Positions 12,104 to 20,464 of a stretch of 64,000 bases of DNA are shown piece after piece; the stretch's first letter is position 1; the number at the start of each line of letters is the position of its first letter. The translations under genes were made by a program, and so were the position numbers. The notes under the pieces were generated by a model. It did not search any database. It was not told the origin of the DNA and was given only the letters and a program-made list of their open reading frames with translations. Location: positions 326,959 to 390,958 of the forward strand of contig NZ_JAAAUC010000004.1 of assembly GCF_009908165.1 (NCBI RefSeq). The letters run 5' to 3'. Source of the DNA: Frigidibacter albus (lineage in GTDB: Bacteria; Pseudomonadota; Alphaproteobacteria; Rhodobacterales; Rhodobacteraceae).

Positions 12104-13339
12104 TCAGCCCCTCCGCCCGGTCACATGGGCAGGATCGGCCAGCCCGCGCACCGCCCGGGTCAAAGCCGCCAGATCCCCGCGCAACTCGCCGATGGATTCC
12201 TGCCGCCCGGCGGCCACCTCTTCCAGCAGCCGCAGCATCTGCACGTCGATCGACCGCAGCCGCATCCGGCTTTCGGCATCGGCGCCCTGTCCGCCCGCCT
12301 CGGCCTGCGCCTCAAGCGCCGCGATCATCCGCTCCTGCCCGCCCGCAATCCGGTCCAGCAGCGCGGCGGTGCCGGCATTGGCCTCCATCTGCCGCGCCAG
12401 CCGCTCCACCGATCCGGCCAGCATCGCCAGCCGCTCATCCACGGCCGAGCGGCCCCCGTCGGCCTGCGCGACCAGCGTCTGCAGAACTTCCATCTGCTCG
12501 GCCATATGGTCCATCATCGCCGCCATCGCGGCCTGATCGGTGGCGCCCTCGCCATCCGGGCCGGCAAAGCTCAGCTTGGTGATCGAGGACAGCCACTCCT
12601 CCAGCTCGCGGTAGAACCGGTTCTGGCCGTGGCCCGCGAACAGCTCCAGAAGCCCGATCACCAGCGATCCCGCCAAGCCGAGCAGCGACGAGGAGAACGC
12701 CGTGCCCATGCCGCCAAGCTGCGATTCCAGCCCGCGCATCAGCTTGTCGAACACCGCAAGGCTGCTCTCGCCCTCCTGCGGGGCCAAGGATCGGATCGTC
12801 TCCACCACCGCCGGAACGGTGATCGCGAGGCCATAGAAGGTGCCCAGAAGGCCCAGGAAGATCAGCAGGTTGCCCAGATAGCGGGTGATATCCCGCGCTT
12901 CCTCGATCCGCGCCTCGACCGATTCCAGCATCGACCGCGCCGAGGAGTTGGAAATCTGCCCGCGTGCCCCGCGGGACCGCAGCAGCGCGGCCAGCGGCGC
13001 CAGCAGCCGCGGCGGCGCGGCGAAGTCATGCCCGGGATTGCCGGCGGCAAAGCCCTCGATCCAGCTGACCGATTGCGCCAGCACCACAACCTGCCAGAAA
13101 CAGGCCAGGATCCCCAGCACGAACACCCCGATGATCAGCCCGTTCAGCCAGGGGTTCGAGGCGAAGATCGAGGCGATGGAGGTATAGGCCAGGAACGCCC
13201 CGGTACAGACCAGCCCGGTCACGATCAGCATCAGCACGGCCTGCCGCACCGGCTGCGAGAACGAGGGCTCGGGCTGTTTGAGGATCCGGTCCTTCAGGCC
13301 CCTGCCCTGCGGGGCCCGGTCGATATGGGGCTGCTGCAT
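12104..13339 (-). CDS. MotA/TolQ/ExbB-like proton channel protein
   Basis: A 411-residue inner-membrane protein with four predicted helices (about 33-53, 67-88, 156-176, 212-234). The last two surround the loop with GTFYGLAITV and GGMGTAFSSSLLGLAGSLVIGLLEL, typical of the MotA/TolQ/ExbB family. A soluble helical tail of about 170 residues follows. I chose the ATG at 13339 because GGGAG precedes it by about six bases. The frame stays open upstream to an ATG at 13411 through the 21-bp repeats, giving an improbable RQGRQLSDQGGQLGQ stretch. It is the channel partner of the next gene (1-nt gap). Confidence 0.9.
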   Translation of the reverse strand: MQQPHIDRAPQGRGLKDRILKQPEPSFSQPVRQAVLMLIVTGLVCTGAFLAYTSIASIFASNPWLNGLIIGVFVLGILACFWQVVVLAQSVSWIEGFAAGNPGHDFAAPPRLLAPLAALLRSRGARGQISNSSARSMLESVEARIEEARDITRYLGNLLIFLGLLGTFYGLAITVPAVVETIRSLAPQEGESSLAVFDKLMRGLESQLGGMGTAFSSSLLGLAGSLVIGLLELFAGHGQNRFYRELEEWLSSITKLSFAGPDGEGATDQAAMAAMMDHMAEQMEVLQTLVAQADGGRSAVDERLAMLAGSVERLARQMEANAGTAALLDRIAGGQERMIAALEAQAEAGGQGADAESRMRLRSIDVQMLRLLEEVAAGRQESIGELRGDLAALTRAVRGLADPAHVTGRRG

Positions 13340-13351
13340 GAGGTCTCCCGC

Positions 13352-13412
13352 CAGTATACCTTGGCCCAGCTGTCCACCTTGGTCCGACAACTGTCTGCCT
13401 TGGCGCGACAAT
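13352..13412. repeat. 21-bp direct repeats upstream of the MotA/TolQ-like gene
   Basis: Two adjacent 21-bp units (13371-13391 and 13392-13412) share the pattern TGTCnnCCTTGGnnCGACAA, and a third, shorter unit (13352-13370, CCTTGGCCCAGC) follows toward the gene. The units lie 13-73 bp before the chosen start codon. The period of exactly two helical turns suggests repeated protein binding sites. The alternative is an in-frame heptad extension of the protein. Confidence 0.6.
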
Positions 13413-13468
13413 AGGGTTCGCCGCGGCCAGTGCCAACCGTTATCGGCAGTGCAGCATTCCCGCGGCGA

Positions 13469-13996
13469 TCACCGTTGCGCAAGTGCCCGCACCCGCGCCG
13501 CCAGCCAGTCAAGGTCGGGATCCCCCAGCCCCAGCTGGTCCAGATGCGCGGCGGTATTCCACAGATAGTCGCGGTTCGGCCCGCGCCCGCCCTGCGCCTT
13601 TGCGATGATCTGCGCCTGCTCCTCCAGCGGCAGGCCGCCGCAATACTGGGCATGCGCGGGGTCGATCACATAGGCCAACGCCTCCACGGTCCGCCCGTCG
13701 GTCAGCGCCACCTCCAGCATCCGCTCCAGATAGGCCGAGCTTACCAGCTCGCGTTCCCGCAGCATTGCCAGCGTCCCGGCTTCGGAGCCCGGCTCCACCC
13801 GGAACGCGACCCCAAGGCAGGCCGCCCCCTCCGCCGCATCCAGCGCCAGCACCAGCCCCGGCGCCGCCTCGCTGCCGCGGTGATGGATCGACCGCATGCA
13901 GAAGCTGCGGTGCCACCCCTCCAGCCGCGCCGCCACCGCCTCGGCCACCGGAAATTCGGGCTGCCAGATCAACGAGCCGTAGCCGAATACCCACAT
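13469..13996 (-). CDS. chaC: Gamma-glutamylcyclotransferase, ChaC-like
   Basis: A 175-residue cytoplasmic enzyme of the ChaC family, which cleaves glutathione to 5-oxoproline and Cys-Gly. The signature MWVFGYGSLIWQPEF opens the protein (GYGSL binding loop at 5-9). ERELVSSAYLERMLEVAL and AYVIDPAHAQYCGGLPLEEQAQIIAKAQGGRGPNRDYLWNT are typical of the family. I chose the ATG at 13996 because GGAGG lies seven bases upstream and it places the GYGSL loop at the normal N-terminal position. It diverges from the DUF2125 gene. Confidence 0.9.
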   Translation of the reverse strand: MWVFGYGSLIWQPEFPVAEAVAARLEGWHRSFCMRSIHHRGSEAAPGLVLALDAAEGAACLGVAFRVEPGSEAGTLAMLRERELVSSAYLERMLEVALTDGRTVEALAYVIDPAHAQYCGGLPLEEQAQIIAKAQGGRGPNRDYLWNTAAHLDQLGLGDPDLDWLAARVRALAQR

Positions 13997-14073
13997 GTGA
14001 TGCCCTCCGCTCTGGCCCCTGCGCCCGCCCCCCTGTAAACACCAGCGCAACGGCACAGGAAAGGCCCCGGCTG

Positions 14074-15057
14074 ATGCGCGCGCTTCTCTGGATCACCACG
14101 GCGGCGGCCGTGCTTTACGGCGGCTACTGGGTCGCCGGCTCCACCGCCATGCGGCGCGGGGCCGAGGCGGCGTTGGCCGATCTGCAAGCCCAGGGCATCG
14201 CCGGCCCGGCCGAGATCACGCTGCACGGCTTTCCCAGCCGCTTCGATCTGACGGTGGAACCCGTGGCCCTGCGCAGCGGCGCCGTCGAATGGTCCGCCCC
14301 CTTCGTGCAGCTGTTCATGCTCGCCTACCGCCCCACCCATCTGATCGCGGTCTGGCCGAACGAACAGACGTTGACGCTCAACGGCCTGCCGCTGACGATC
14401 ACCAGCACCGACATGCGCGCCTCGGCCGTGGTCGGGGTCAGTGCCGACCTGCCGCTGGACCGCACCGTTCTCGTCGCCGAGGATCTCGCCATCAGCGCAG
14501 GCGCCGACCTTGGCGTCCGCCTGACCGAGGCACGGCTGGCCACCCGCGCAACAGATGCGGGCCGCCTTGTGCATGACCTTGGGGCCGAACTGCTGGGGCT
14601 GACCCTCTCCCCCGGCCTGCGCGCCGCGGCCGATCCCGAGGGCACGCTGCCCGAGGCGATGGACTGGCTGCGCCTCAACGCCGCCCTCACCCTCGACCGG
14701 CCGCTGGACCGTCACGCCGCCAGCGCCCCGCCGCGCCCGGTGGCGCTGGACCTGCGCGATCTGTCGCTGCGCTGGGGCGATCTGTCCCTGACCGCCAGTG
14801 GCCAGCTTACCCGCGGCGGCGATGGCCGTCTGCAGGGCCGGATCGAGATCGACGCGGATCACTGGCGCGAGATCCTGGCGCTGGCCGTCGCCACGGGGCT
14901 GGTCCGCGCGGAACTCGCACCGACCTACGCCGCCGCGCTGGAGCAATTGGCCGCGGTCTCGGGCACCGATCCGGACCGCCTGCAGGTGCCGCTGGTGCTG
15001 TCCGGCGGGTGGATCACGCTTGGCCCGCTGCCCATCGGCATCGCACCCCGGATTTAG
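14074..15057 (+). CDS. DUF2125-type exported protein
   Basis: A 327-residue protein with an N-terminal hydrophobic segment (about 3-20, ALLWITTAAAVLYGGYWVAGS) and a long beta-rich remainder with repeated LTLNGLPLTITSTDMRAS- and LDLRDLSLRWGDLSLTASGQL-like segments. This matches the DUF2125 family as I remember it from Rhodobacterales. No function is known. AGGAAAGG precedes the ATG. Its stop codon overlaps the stop of the convergent extensin-family gene by two bases, so both genes end on the same few nucleotides. Confidence 0.75.
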   Translation: MRALLWITTAAAVLYGGYWVAGSTAMRRGAEAALADLQAQGIAGPAEITLHGFPSRFDLTVEPVALRSGAVEWSAPFVQLFMLAYRPTHLIAVWPNEQTLTLNGLPLTITSTDMRASAVVGVSADLPLDRTVLVAEDLAISAGADLGVRLTEARLATRATDAGRLVHDLGAELLGLTLSPGLRAAADPEGTLPEAMDWLRLNAALTLDRPLDRHAASAPPRPVALDLRDLSLRWGDLSLTASGQLTRGGDGRLQGRIEIDADHWREILALAVATGLVRAELAPTYAAALEQLAAVSGTDPDRLQVPLVLSGGWITLGPLPIGIAPRI

Positions 15058-16010
15058 CGGCAGTACGCGGTCCGGCGACCCGCTGCCGTATCCAGATGCA
15101 GGTGGTCGCGGTGATAGACATCCGCGTTCGGCCCCAGAACCGTGCCGAACGGCCCGCAGGCGGCCTTGTGCATCGCCTTCAGGATCTTGCCGTGCTCGCG
15201 CTCGTTCCAGCCCTTCAGCACGGTGATCGACACGCCATTGGCCAGCGTCACCGCCGAAATGTCGATGGCCTTGCCGCGCCCATGCTCGGAAATCTTGGCG
15301 CCGCGCTGGTTGTTGCGCGGACGGCAGGTGTAATGCCCCGCCACCTGCAACTGGGTGACGCCGCCCCCCAGCCGACCGACGGCGGGCTTCACCCCCCGCT
15401 CCACCCAGCGGTTCAGCGCCACCGCGGTGGCGCAGTCGATGGTCGCGGGCATCGACAGCTTCACGCCGGAAACCGACGTCACCATCACCCCGTCCTTCAG
15501 CCCGCAGCCCTGCACCTGCGCCTTGATCGGCGGAATGGTGGTGCCGCGAATGCCCGGATTGCCGCAGACCGATCCCTTGCGCCCCGTGGTCGCCTCGGGC
15601 ACCGGCTGGGTGCGGAAGCCCGCCGCGGCGACGGCCGACCGGCGCTGCAGGTTCTCGGGCCGCGGTTCGGGCCGGGCACTCGTCGGCGCATAGGCGATGG
15701 TCGCGGACGAGACCTGCACCACCTCGGTGCGCAGCGCCGCCACCGGTCGCGGGCGTGGCCGCAGCCCCGGCAGAGCGGGGCCAGCCGGGGCCGCCACCGC
15801 GACAGCCGTCGTTCCCGGCCGCGGCTTGGGCCGTCGCACGGTCGCTTCGACAGCTTTCAAGACGGCCTCGGCGGCGACGGGCGCCGTCACAGGCGCGGCC
15901 ACAGGCCGCGGCAGCGGGCGCGGCGCGGCAGCGGGCGCTTCGGCCCACGCGCCGCTCACCTGCCCCAGCATCAAAAGCGCGGCCAGCAGCGCCCGCGCCG
16001 CGAGCTTCAT
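15054..16010 (-). CDS. Extensin-like C-terminal domain protein, exported
   Basis: A 318-residue protein with a signal peptide ([23 protein letters not shown]), a proline- and alanine-rich linker (about 24-150), and a C-terminal extensin-like domain (about 165-318) containing SEHGRGKAIDIS and the final VYHRDHLHLD. These paired His/Asp motifs resemble VanY/M15-type zinc peptidases. A role in the cell wall is therefore plausible but not proven. The start overlaps the stop of the upstream dehydrogenase gene by four bases (ATGA), making it the third gene of the hisC operon. Confidence 0.82.
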   Translation of the reverse strand: MKLAARALLAALLMLGQVSGAWAEAPAAAPRPLPRPVAAPVTAPVAAEAVLKAVEATVRRPKPRPGTTAVAVAAPAGPALPGLRPRPRPVAALRTEVVQVSSATIAYAPTSARPEPRPENLQRRSAVAAAGFRTQPVPEATTGRKGSVCGNPGIRGTTIPPIKAQVQGCGLKDGVMVTSVSGVKLSMPATIDCATAVALNRWVERGVKPAVGRLGGGVTQLQVAGHYTCRPRNNQRGAKISEHGRGKAIDISAVTLANGVSITVLKGWNEREHGKILKAMHKAACGPFGTVLGPNADVYHRDHLHLDTAAGRRTAYCR

Positions 16011-16921
16011 CTGCCGGCCTTGCTGCGGCCGAAATCCGGCGCAGCAGTATCCTGTCCCGCCTCGATGATGCCGCGGCGGATCGCGCGGGTGCGGGTGAAA
16101 TAGTCGAACAGCATCTCGCCATCGCCGGTGCGGATCGCGCGTTGCAGCGCGAACAGCTCTTCGGTGAACCGGCCGAGAATCTCCAGCGTCGCGTCCTTGT
16201 TGGTCAGGAACACGTCGCGCCACATCGTCGGGTCGCTGGCGGCGATGCGGGTGAAGTCGCGGAAGCCCGCGGCAGAATACTGCACCACCTCGCTGTCGGT
16301 GACGCGGGCCAGATCGTCGGCCACCCCCACCATCGTATAGGCGATCAGGTGCGGAGTGTGGCTGGTGACGGCCAGCACCAGGTCGTGATGCTCCGCCTCC
16401 ATCTCATCGACATTGGCGCCCATGCCCTCGCACAGTCCGCGCAGCTGCGCCGTGGCGGCAGGGTCGCCCCCCGGCAGCGGCGTCAGCAGCCACCAGCGGT
16501 TGCGGAAGAGGCCGGCGAAGCCCGAATAGGGCCCGGAATGCTCGGTCCCGGCAATCGGGTGACCCGGCACGAAATCCACGCCCTCGGGCAGATGCGGCGC
16601 CACAGCGGCGATCACCGCCTGCTTGACCGACCCCACATCCGTCACCGTCGCCCCCGGCTTCAGGTGCGGGCCGATCTCGGCCGCGACCGAGCCCATGGCC
16701 CCCACCGGCACGCACAGCACCACCAGATCCGCGCCCTGCACCGCCTCGGCGGCCGTGGCGAACACCTCGTCGCAAAACCCGATCGCCAGCGCCGCGGCCC
16801 GGCTTTCCGCGCTCGGCGCATGGCCCACGATCCGCCCCGCCAACCCATGCGCCCGCATCGCATGCGCCATCGACGAGGCGATCAGCCCCAGCCCGATCAG
16901 CGCCACCCGGTCATAGATCAT
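16007..16921 (-). CDS. Prephenate/cyclohexadienyl (arogenate) dehydrogenase
   Basis: A 304-residue NAD(P)-dependent enzyme of tyrosine biosynthesis. The N-terminal Rossmann motif is [32 protein letters not shown] and [32 protein letters not shown] are the substrate-binding segments of the TyrA/TyrC family, and [20 protein letters not shown] follows. It lacks a chorismate mutase or ACT domain. It overlaps hisC by four bases; the aminotransferase upstream can act on the same branch (phenylalanine/tyrosine transamination). Which of prephenate or arogenate it prefers cannot be read here. Confidence 0.92.
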   Translation of the reverse strand: MIYDRVALIGLGLIASSMAHAMRAHGLAGRIVGHAPSAESRAAALAIGFCDEVFATAAEAVQGADLVVLCVPVGAMGSVAAEIGPHLKPGATVTDVGSVKQAVIAAVAPHLPEGVDFVPGHPIAGTEHSGPYSGFAGLFRNRWWLLTPLPGGDPAATAQLRGLCEGMGANVDEMEAEHHDLVLAVTSHTPHLIAYTMVGVADDLARVTDSEVVQYSAAGFRDFTRIAASDPTMWRDVFLTNKDATLEILGRFTEELFALQRAIRTGDGEMLFDYFTRTRAIRRGIIEAGQDTAAPDFGRSKAGR

Positions 16922-18051
16922 GCAGCCCCGCCTTCCGCCGCCCCTGTCTCGGGGTCAGGGCGCGGCTTGGCCAGCGCCTTGAACTGGCCGATGGCATGGG
17001 CAATCCGCCGGCAGCTGGCTTCATCGCCTACGGTGATGCGCAGGCAATTCGGCAGCTTGTAGCCCGACACCCGACGCACGATCAGCCCCTGGCTTTGCAG
17101 CCAGGTGTCGCAGGCGGCGGCCTCGGCCTCATCGGCAAAGCGGGCAAGGATGAAGTTCGCTGTGGAAGTGTCTGACGGCACACCCTTTTCCGCCAGCGCC
17201 TCGGCCATCCAGGCCCGCAGCCGCGTATTGTCCGCCCGGCAGCGATCCACCCAGTCCTGATCGCGCACCGCAGCCTCGGCCGCCTCCAGCTGCGCGGTGG
17301 ACAGGTTGAAGGGCCCGCGGATGCGGTTCAGCACGTCGATGATGGATTTGGGCCCATAGCCCCAGCCGATCCGCAGCCCGCCAAGCCCGTAGATCTTCGA
17401 GAAGGTCCGCGTCATCACCACATTGGGCCGCGTCGTCGCCAGCCAGGCACCGCCATCATAGCCCGCCACATATTCGGCATAGGCCCCGTCCAGCACCAGG
17501 ATCGCCTGCGGCGGCAGCCCGTCGGCCAGCCGCTCGATCTCGGACAGGCCGATCATCGTGCCGGTAGGGTTGTTGGGGTTGGCGATGAACACCAGCTTTG
17601 TGGCCGGCCCGCAGGCGGCCAGGATCGCATCGACATCCGTCACCCGCTCGCGCTCACGCACCTCGACCGGCGTCGCGCCGGCGGCCATGGTCGAGATGCG
17701 GTACATCAGGAAGCCATGTTCGGTGAACACCACCTCATCCCCCGGCCCGGCATAGGCCTGGCACAGGAAGTGGATGATCTCGTCGCTGCCGACCCCGCAG
17801 ATGATCCGCGCGGCATCGAGCCCGTGGACCTCGCCAATCGCGGCGCGCAGGCTGGCATGGTCGGTGTTGGGATAGCGGTGCAGCTTGTGGACCGACCGCA
17901 GGAACGCGTCCTTGGCCTTTTCCGAGGCACCGAACGGATTCTCGTTCGAGGACAGCTTGATCGCATCGGAGAGGCCTGCCACATGGCCAGCCCCGCCTGC
18001 ATAAAGCGCGATATCAAGAATGCCGGGCTGCGGGCGGATCTGATCTGACAT
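16918..18051 (-). CDS. hisC: Histidinol-phosphate aminotransferase
   Basis: A 377-residue class I/II PLP aminotransferase. It contains [10 protein letters not shown] (32-41), ANPNNPTGT (157-165), the aspartate and tyrosine of [11 protein letters not shown] (188, 191), and the PLP lysine 219 in [17 protein letters not shown] chose the ATG at 18051 because GGAG lies eight bases upstream; a GTG at 18060 is too close to that site. First gene of an operon with the dehydrogenase and the extensin-family gene. In Rhodobacterales this enzyme may also transaminate aromatic amino acids, which would fit its neighbour. Confidence 0.93.
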   Translation of the reverse strand: MSDQIRPQPGILDIALYAGGAGHVAGLSDAIKLSSNENPFGASEKAKDAFLRSVHKLHRYPNTDHASLRAAIGEVHGLDAARIICGVGSDEIIHFLCQAYAGPGDEVVFTEHGFLMYRISTMAAGATPVEVRERERVTDVDAILAACGPATKLVFIANPNNPTGTMIGLSEIERLADGLPPQAILVLDGAYAEYVAGYDGGAWLATTRPNVVMTRTFSKIYGLGGLRIGWGYGPKSIIDVLNRIRGPFNLSTAQLEAAEAAVRDQDWVDRCRADNTRLRAWMAEALAEKGVPSDTSTANFILARFADEAEAAACDTWLQSQGLIVRRVSGYKLPNCLRITVGDEASCRRIAHAIGQFKALAKPRPDPETGAAEGGAA

Positions 18052-18146
18052 GGTGAACACTCCGAAACTTCCGGCTTTCTAGCCGCCCGGGGGGGCCAAT
18101 GCCAGCAGCATGTTGCTGCACCCGCGACTCCGACCCCCGGCATGGC

Positions 18147-18178
18147 AAAAGGGCCGCCGGCTTGCGCCGCGGCCCTTT
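18147..18178 (-). terminator. Rho-independent terminator of rpsD
   Basis: Stem AAAGGGCCGC / GCGGCCCTTT (10 bp, perfect) with an 11-nt loop, followed on the minus strand by a TTTT run. It begins about 40 bp after the rpsD stop. Confidence 0.85.
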
Positions 18179-18219
18179 CGTGTGAGGCTGACGGGACGGC
18201 GCCGAAGCGCCTGCCCGCA

Positions 18220-18840
18220 TCAGTTCTTGGCGTAGTATTCGACCACGAGGTTCGGTTCCATCACCACCGCATAGGGCACATCGGCCAGCGAGGGGGTACG
18301 GACGAAGGTGGCGGTCATCTTCGAGTGGTCGGCTTCCAGATAGTCCGGCACGTCGCGCTCGGTCAGGCTCACCGATTCCAGCACGATCGCCAGTTGGCGC
18401 GAGCGGTCACGGACGGCGATCACGTCGCCCTCTTTCACCCGGAACGACGCGATGTTGACGCGCTGGCCGTTCACGGTGACGTGGCCGTGGTTCACGAACT
18501 GACGGGCGGCAAAGATGGTCGGAACGAACTTGGCGCGGTAGATCACCGCATCCAGACGCCGCTCCAGCAGACCCACCAGGTTCTCGCCGGTGTCGCCCTT
18601 GACGCGCTCGGCCTCGCCAAAGATCTTGCGGAACTGCTTTTCGGTCAGGTCGCCGTAGTAGCCTTTCAGCTTCTGCTTGGCGCGCAGCTGGGTGCCGAAG
18701 TCCGACAGCTTGTTCTTGCGGCGCTGGCCATGCTGGCCCGGGCCGTATTCACGCTTGTTCACCGGGGATTTGGCACGGCCCCAGATGTTCTCGCCCATGC
18801 GGCGGTCGAGTTTGTACTTGGCAGAGGTGCGTTTGGTCAC
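18220..18840 (-). CDS. rpsD: 30S ribosomal protein S4
   Basis: A 206-residue primary 16S rRNA-binding protein of the small subunit. [20 protein letters not shown] opens it, and the S4 RNA-binding domain with [40 protein letters not shown] is at about 95-160. The start is a GTG at 18840 with AAGGAG seven bases upstream; it gives the normal S4 length. An in-frame ATG at 18951 would add 37 unrelated residues. Standing alone rather than in a ribosomal operon is usual in this group. Confidence 0.98.
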   Translation of the reverse strand: MTKRTSAKYKLDRRMGENIWGRAKSPVNKREYGPGQHGQRRKNKLSDFGTQLRAKQKLKGYYGDLTEKQFRKIFGEAERVKGDTGENLVGLLERRLDAVIYRAKFVPTIFAARQFVNHGHVTVNGQRVNIASFRVKEGDVIAVRDRSRQLAIVLESVSLTERDVPDYLEADHSKMTATFVRTPSLADVPYAVVMEPNLVVEYYAKN

Positions 18841-18979
18841 CGCTGATCTCCTTCGTTGTTGTTCTTGGTGCCCCCGGGCAGGCCGGCGGCGTTTTTTGGT
18901 TCGAAGGGCGTTGTCCTTTGCCTTGGGGGTTCCCCCTTGGCCGACAGGCATCCCCTTGCGAGGGCCACCAACACCAATG

Positions 18980-19006
18980 AAAAAGCCCCGGACAAACGGG
19001 TCCGGG
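18980..19006 (-). terminator. Rho-independent terminator between the Hint-domain gene and rpsD
   Basis: On the minus strand, CCCGGAC and GTCCGGG form a 7-bp stem with a 6-nt loop, followed by GCTTTTTC. It would end transcripts coming from the Hint-domain gene and repeat copy A. A role as an rpsD leader attenuator is the alternative. Confidence 0.65.
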
Positions 19007-19081
19007 ACGGCGGGCTTATACAGGGGCGGGGCGGGGAGTCAACAGGGAGGGGCTGGGTTCCCAATACGGGGCTGCTTCCTC

Positions 19082-19244
19082 TTGCCCGGAATCAAGGCGC
19101 TTCAGCGCCGCCGGGCAGCGCCCGTCCGCCCCCTCGGGCGGGCGCTAGCCAACCGCCGTGCCTAGAACGCCGTTGGAAGTAGGCCGCACCATAAAGTGCC
19201 TAGAACGGGCGTTGCTCGCCCACCCGGCGGACAGGCACCGCCCT
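19082..19244 (+). repeat. Intergenic repeat, copy A
   Basis: First of three copies (with 21899-22061 and 23805-23966) of a 162-163 nt element in the same orientation. The fixed parts are TTGCCCGGAATCAAGGCGC with a GGCGCTTCAGCGCC hairpin, the CGCCCGTCCGCCCCCTCGGG block, two GCCTAGAAC boxes, GCACCATAAAGT, and CTCGCCCACCCGGCGG. Between the fixed parts, CCAAC (19149-19153) can pair with GTTGG (19172-19176). It lies between the Hint-domain gene and rpsD, both transcribed leftward. Confidence 0.85.
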
Positions 19245-19263
19245 TTGACCGTACAAGTATCCC

Positions 19264-20355
19264 TCACGCCGCCTCATGCCGCAGGATCGCCGCCTCCGGC
19301 GCGCTCAGATTGCGGCGGGCGTAGTCGCCATAGCTGCGGGGGTCCGCCTCCACCTGCGGCAGCAGCGCGGCCAGCCCGCGGCGTTGCACCGGGTCCAGCA
19401 TGTCCAGCGCGGCATTGGCGGGGTGGAAGCTCTCGGTCTCCAGCCCGTTGGCGCGGATGATCTGGTGGCGCTCCAGCAGCAGATGCACATAGGTCACCTC
19501 GCGCAGGCTGTGATCCACATGCACGCGGGCCCCGTCGATCATGTCGCCTGCCGCCACCAGCACCTCGGGCGTGTTGAACAGCGCCATCGCCGCCGGGCCG
19601 CGCAGCAGCATCCGGTGGCGGGGCGAGACGATCAGGTCGGCTTCCGGCCGGTCCTCGCCCATCGCGCCCCGGCGAATACGTATCGGCCGCAGCTCGGGCA
19701 TCGCATAAAGCCGCGCGCCGGTCATCCGCCGGCTGCCGGTCCAGATCACCTGCTGCGCGCCATCATCGCGGGTCCAGAGCCGGTCGCCGGCGCGGATCCG
19801 CTCCACCGGGCGCGGGCCCTGCGGGGTATCGACCAGCGTGCCGGTGGTGAAGCAGATCACCCCCGCCTCGGACCGCGGCCCGCGGGTCATCGCCTCCGCC
19901 CCGTCCAGCGTGCGGTTCACCACCCACAGCTCGCGCCCCGGGGGCGGCATCTCTCCGGTGACCATCAGCAGCCGCGCCGCACTGCCCTCCACCGCGATCA
20001 CCGTCACCTGCCAGGCGGTGAGGCCATCGGTGACGACAAAGCCCTGCTCGGGCACGCCGGCATCGCCATAGGGATTGATTTCGACTTGCGTATCAGGGTC
20101 GCTCTCGGGGGCGGCGCCAAAGCCCGCCGCGCCGATCAGCCGACGCACCGCGCGCGCGGCCCGTCTGCGTAGGTCTGCCTCCCCCTCGGCACTGTGCAGG
20201 ACCAAAAGCCCGGCCGGCCCGTCCACCCGCACTGCCTCGCCCCACCAGCGCCATTGCGCGCCAACGATCAGCGAGGGAAGCGGCGCGGCGCGAATGCCGT
20301 CCAGTTCCGTCTGCGACCAAGAGATGACAAACGTGCCGGAAGAGCCCGTTCTCAT
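19264..20355 (-). CDS. Hint-domain (hedgehog/intein-like) protein
   Basis: A 363-residue protein. Residues 1-165 have no recognised domain. A Hint module starts at Cys168 in CFTTGTLVDTPQGPRPVERIRAGDRLWTRD and continues through LIVSPRHRMLLRG (His247) and REVTYVHLLLERHQIIRANGLETESF. This is the Hint_2 type that is frequent in Rhodobacterales, often attached to secreted proteins. The leading Cys is the residue that would perform an acyl shift in self-processing members. Whether this one cleaves itself is unknown. No signal peptide is evident. Confidence 0.82.
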   Translation of the reverse strand: MRTGSSGTFVISWSQTELDGIRAAPLPSLIVGAQWRWWGEAVRVDGPAGLLVLHSAEGEADLRRRAARAVRRLIGAAGFGAAPESDPDTQVEINPYGDAGVPEQGFVVTDGLTAWQVTVIAVEGSAARLLMVTGEMPPPGRELWVVNRTLDGAEAMTRGPRSEAGVICFTTGTLVDTPQGPRPVERIRAGDRLWTRDDGAQQVIWTGSRRMTGARLYAMPELRPIRIRRGAMGEDRPEADLIVSPRHRMLLRGPAAMALFNTPEVLVAAGDMIDGARVHVDHSLREVTYVHLLLERHQIIRANGLETESFHPANAALDMLDPVQRRGLAALLPQVEADPRSYGDYARRNLSAPEAAILRHEAA

Positions 20356-20464
20356 TGCCTGAAATACCTGCCGTCGTCGTTTCTTGTTTTCGGCCTTAGG
20401 GCCGTTATATCAGAATGTTAGCACGCGTTCCTCATGTTGGGAAGCGCGCGCGCCTGCCGCAGCG

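Larger units (their letters stand above)
18841..19263. other. Intergenic region between rpsD and the Hint-domain gene
   Basis: A 423-nt stretch without a gene. It holds the rpsD leader, which includes the self-complementary GGGGGTTCCCCC near 18925-18936, a terminator facing rpsD (18980-19006), and repeat copy A (19082-19244). No tRNA-like fold was seen. Confidence 0.6.

Noticed and set aside
10495..13339. MotA/OmpA pair as a Zorya anti-phage system (ZorAB)
   Set aside because: No ZorC, ZorD or ZorE-like gene lies nearby. The long coiled tail is on the OmpA partner rather than on the MotA-like one as in ZorA. The RecD-like helicase is 9 kb away with unrelated genes between.
13371..13412. 21-bp repeats as a short CRISPR array
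   Set aside because: The units are directly adjacent with no spacers, and there are no cas genes.
18105..18119. GCAGCA-TGT-TGCTGC upstream of hisC as an attenuator
   Set aside because: It is a good dyad, but there is no leader peptide with His or aromatic codons and no alternative terminator hairpin with a T-run.
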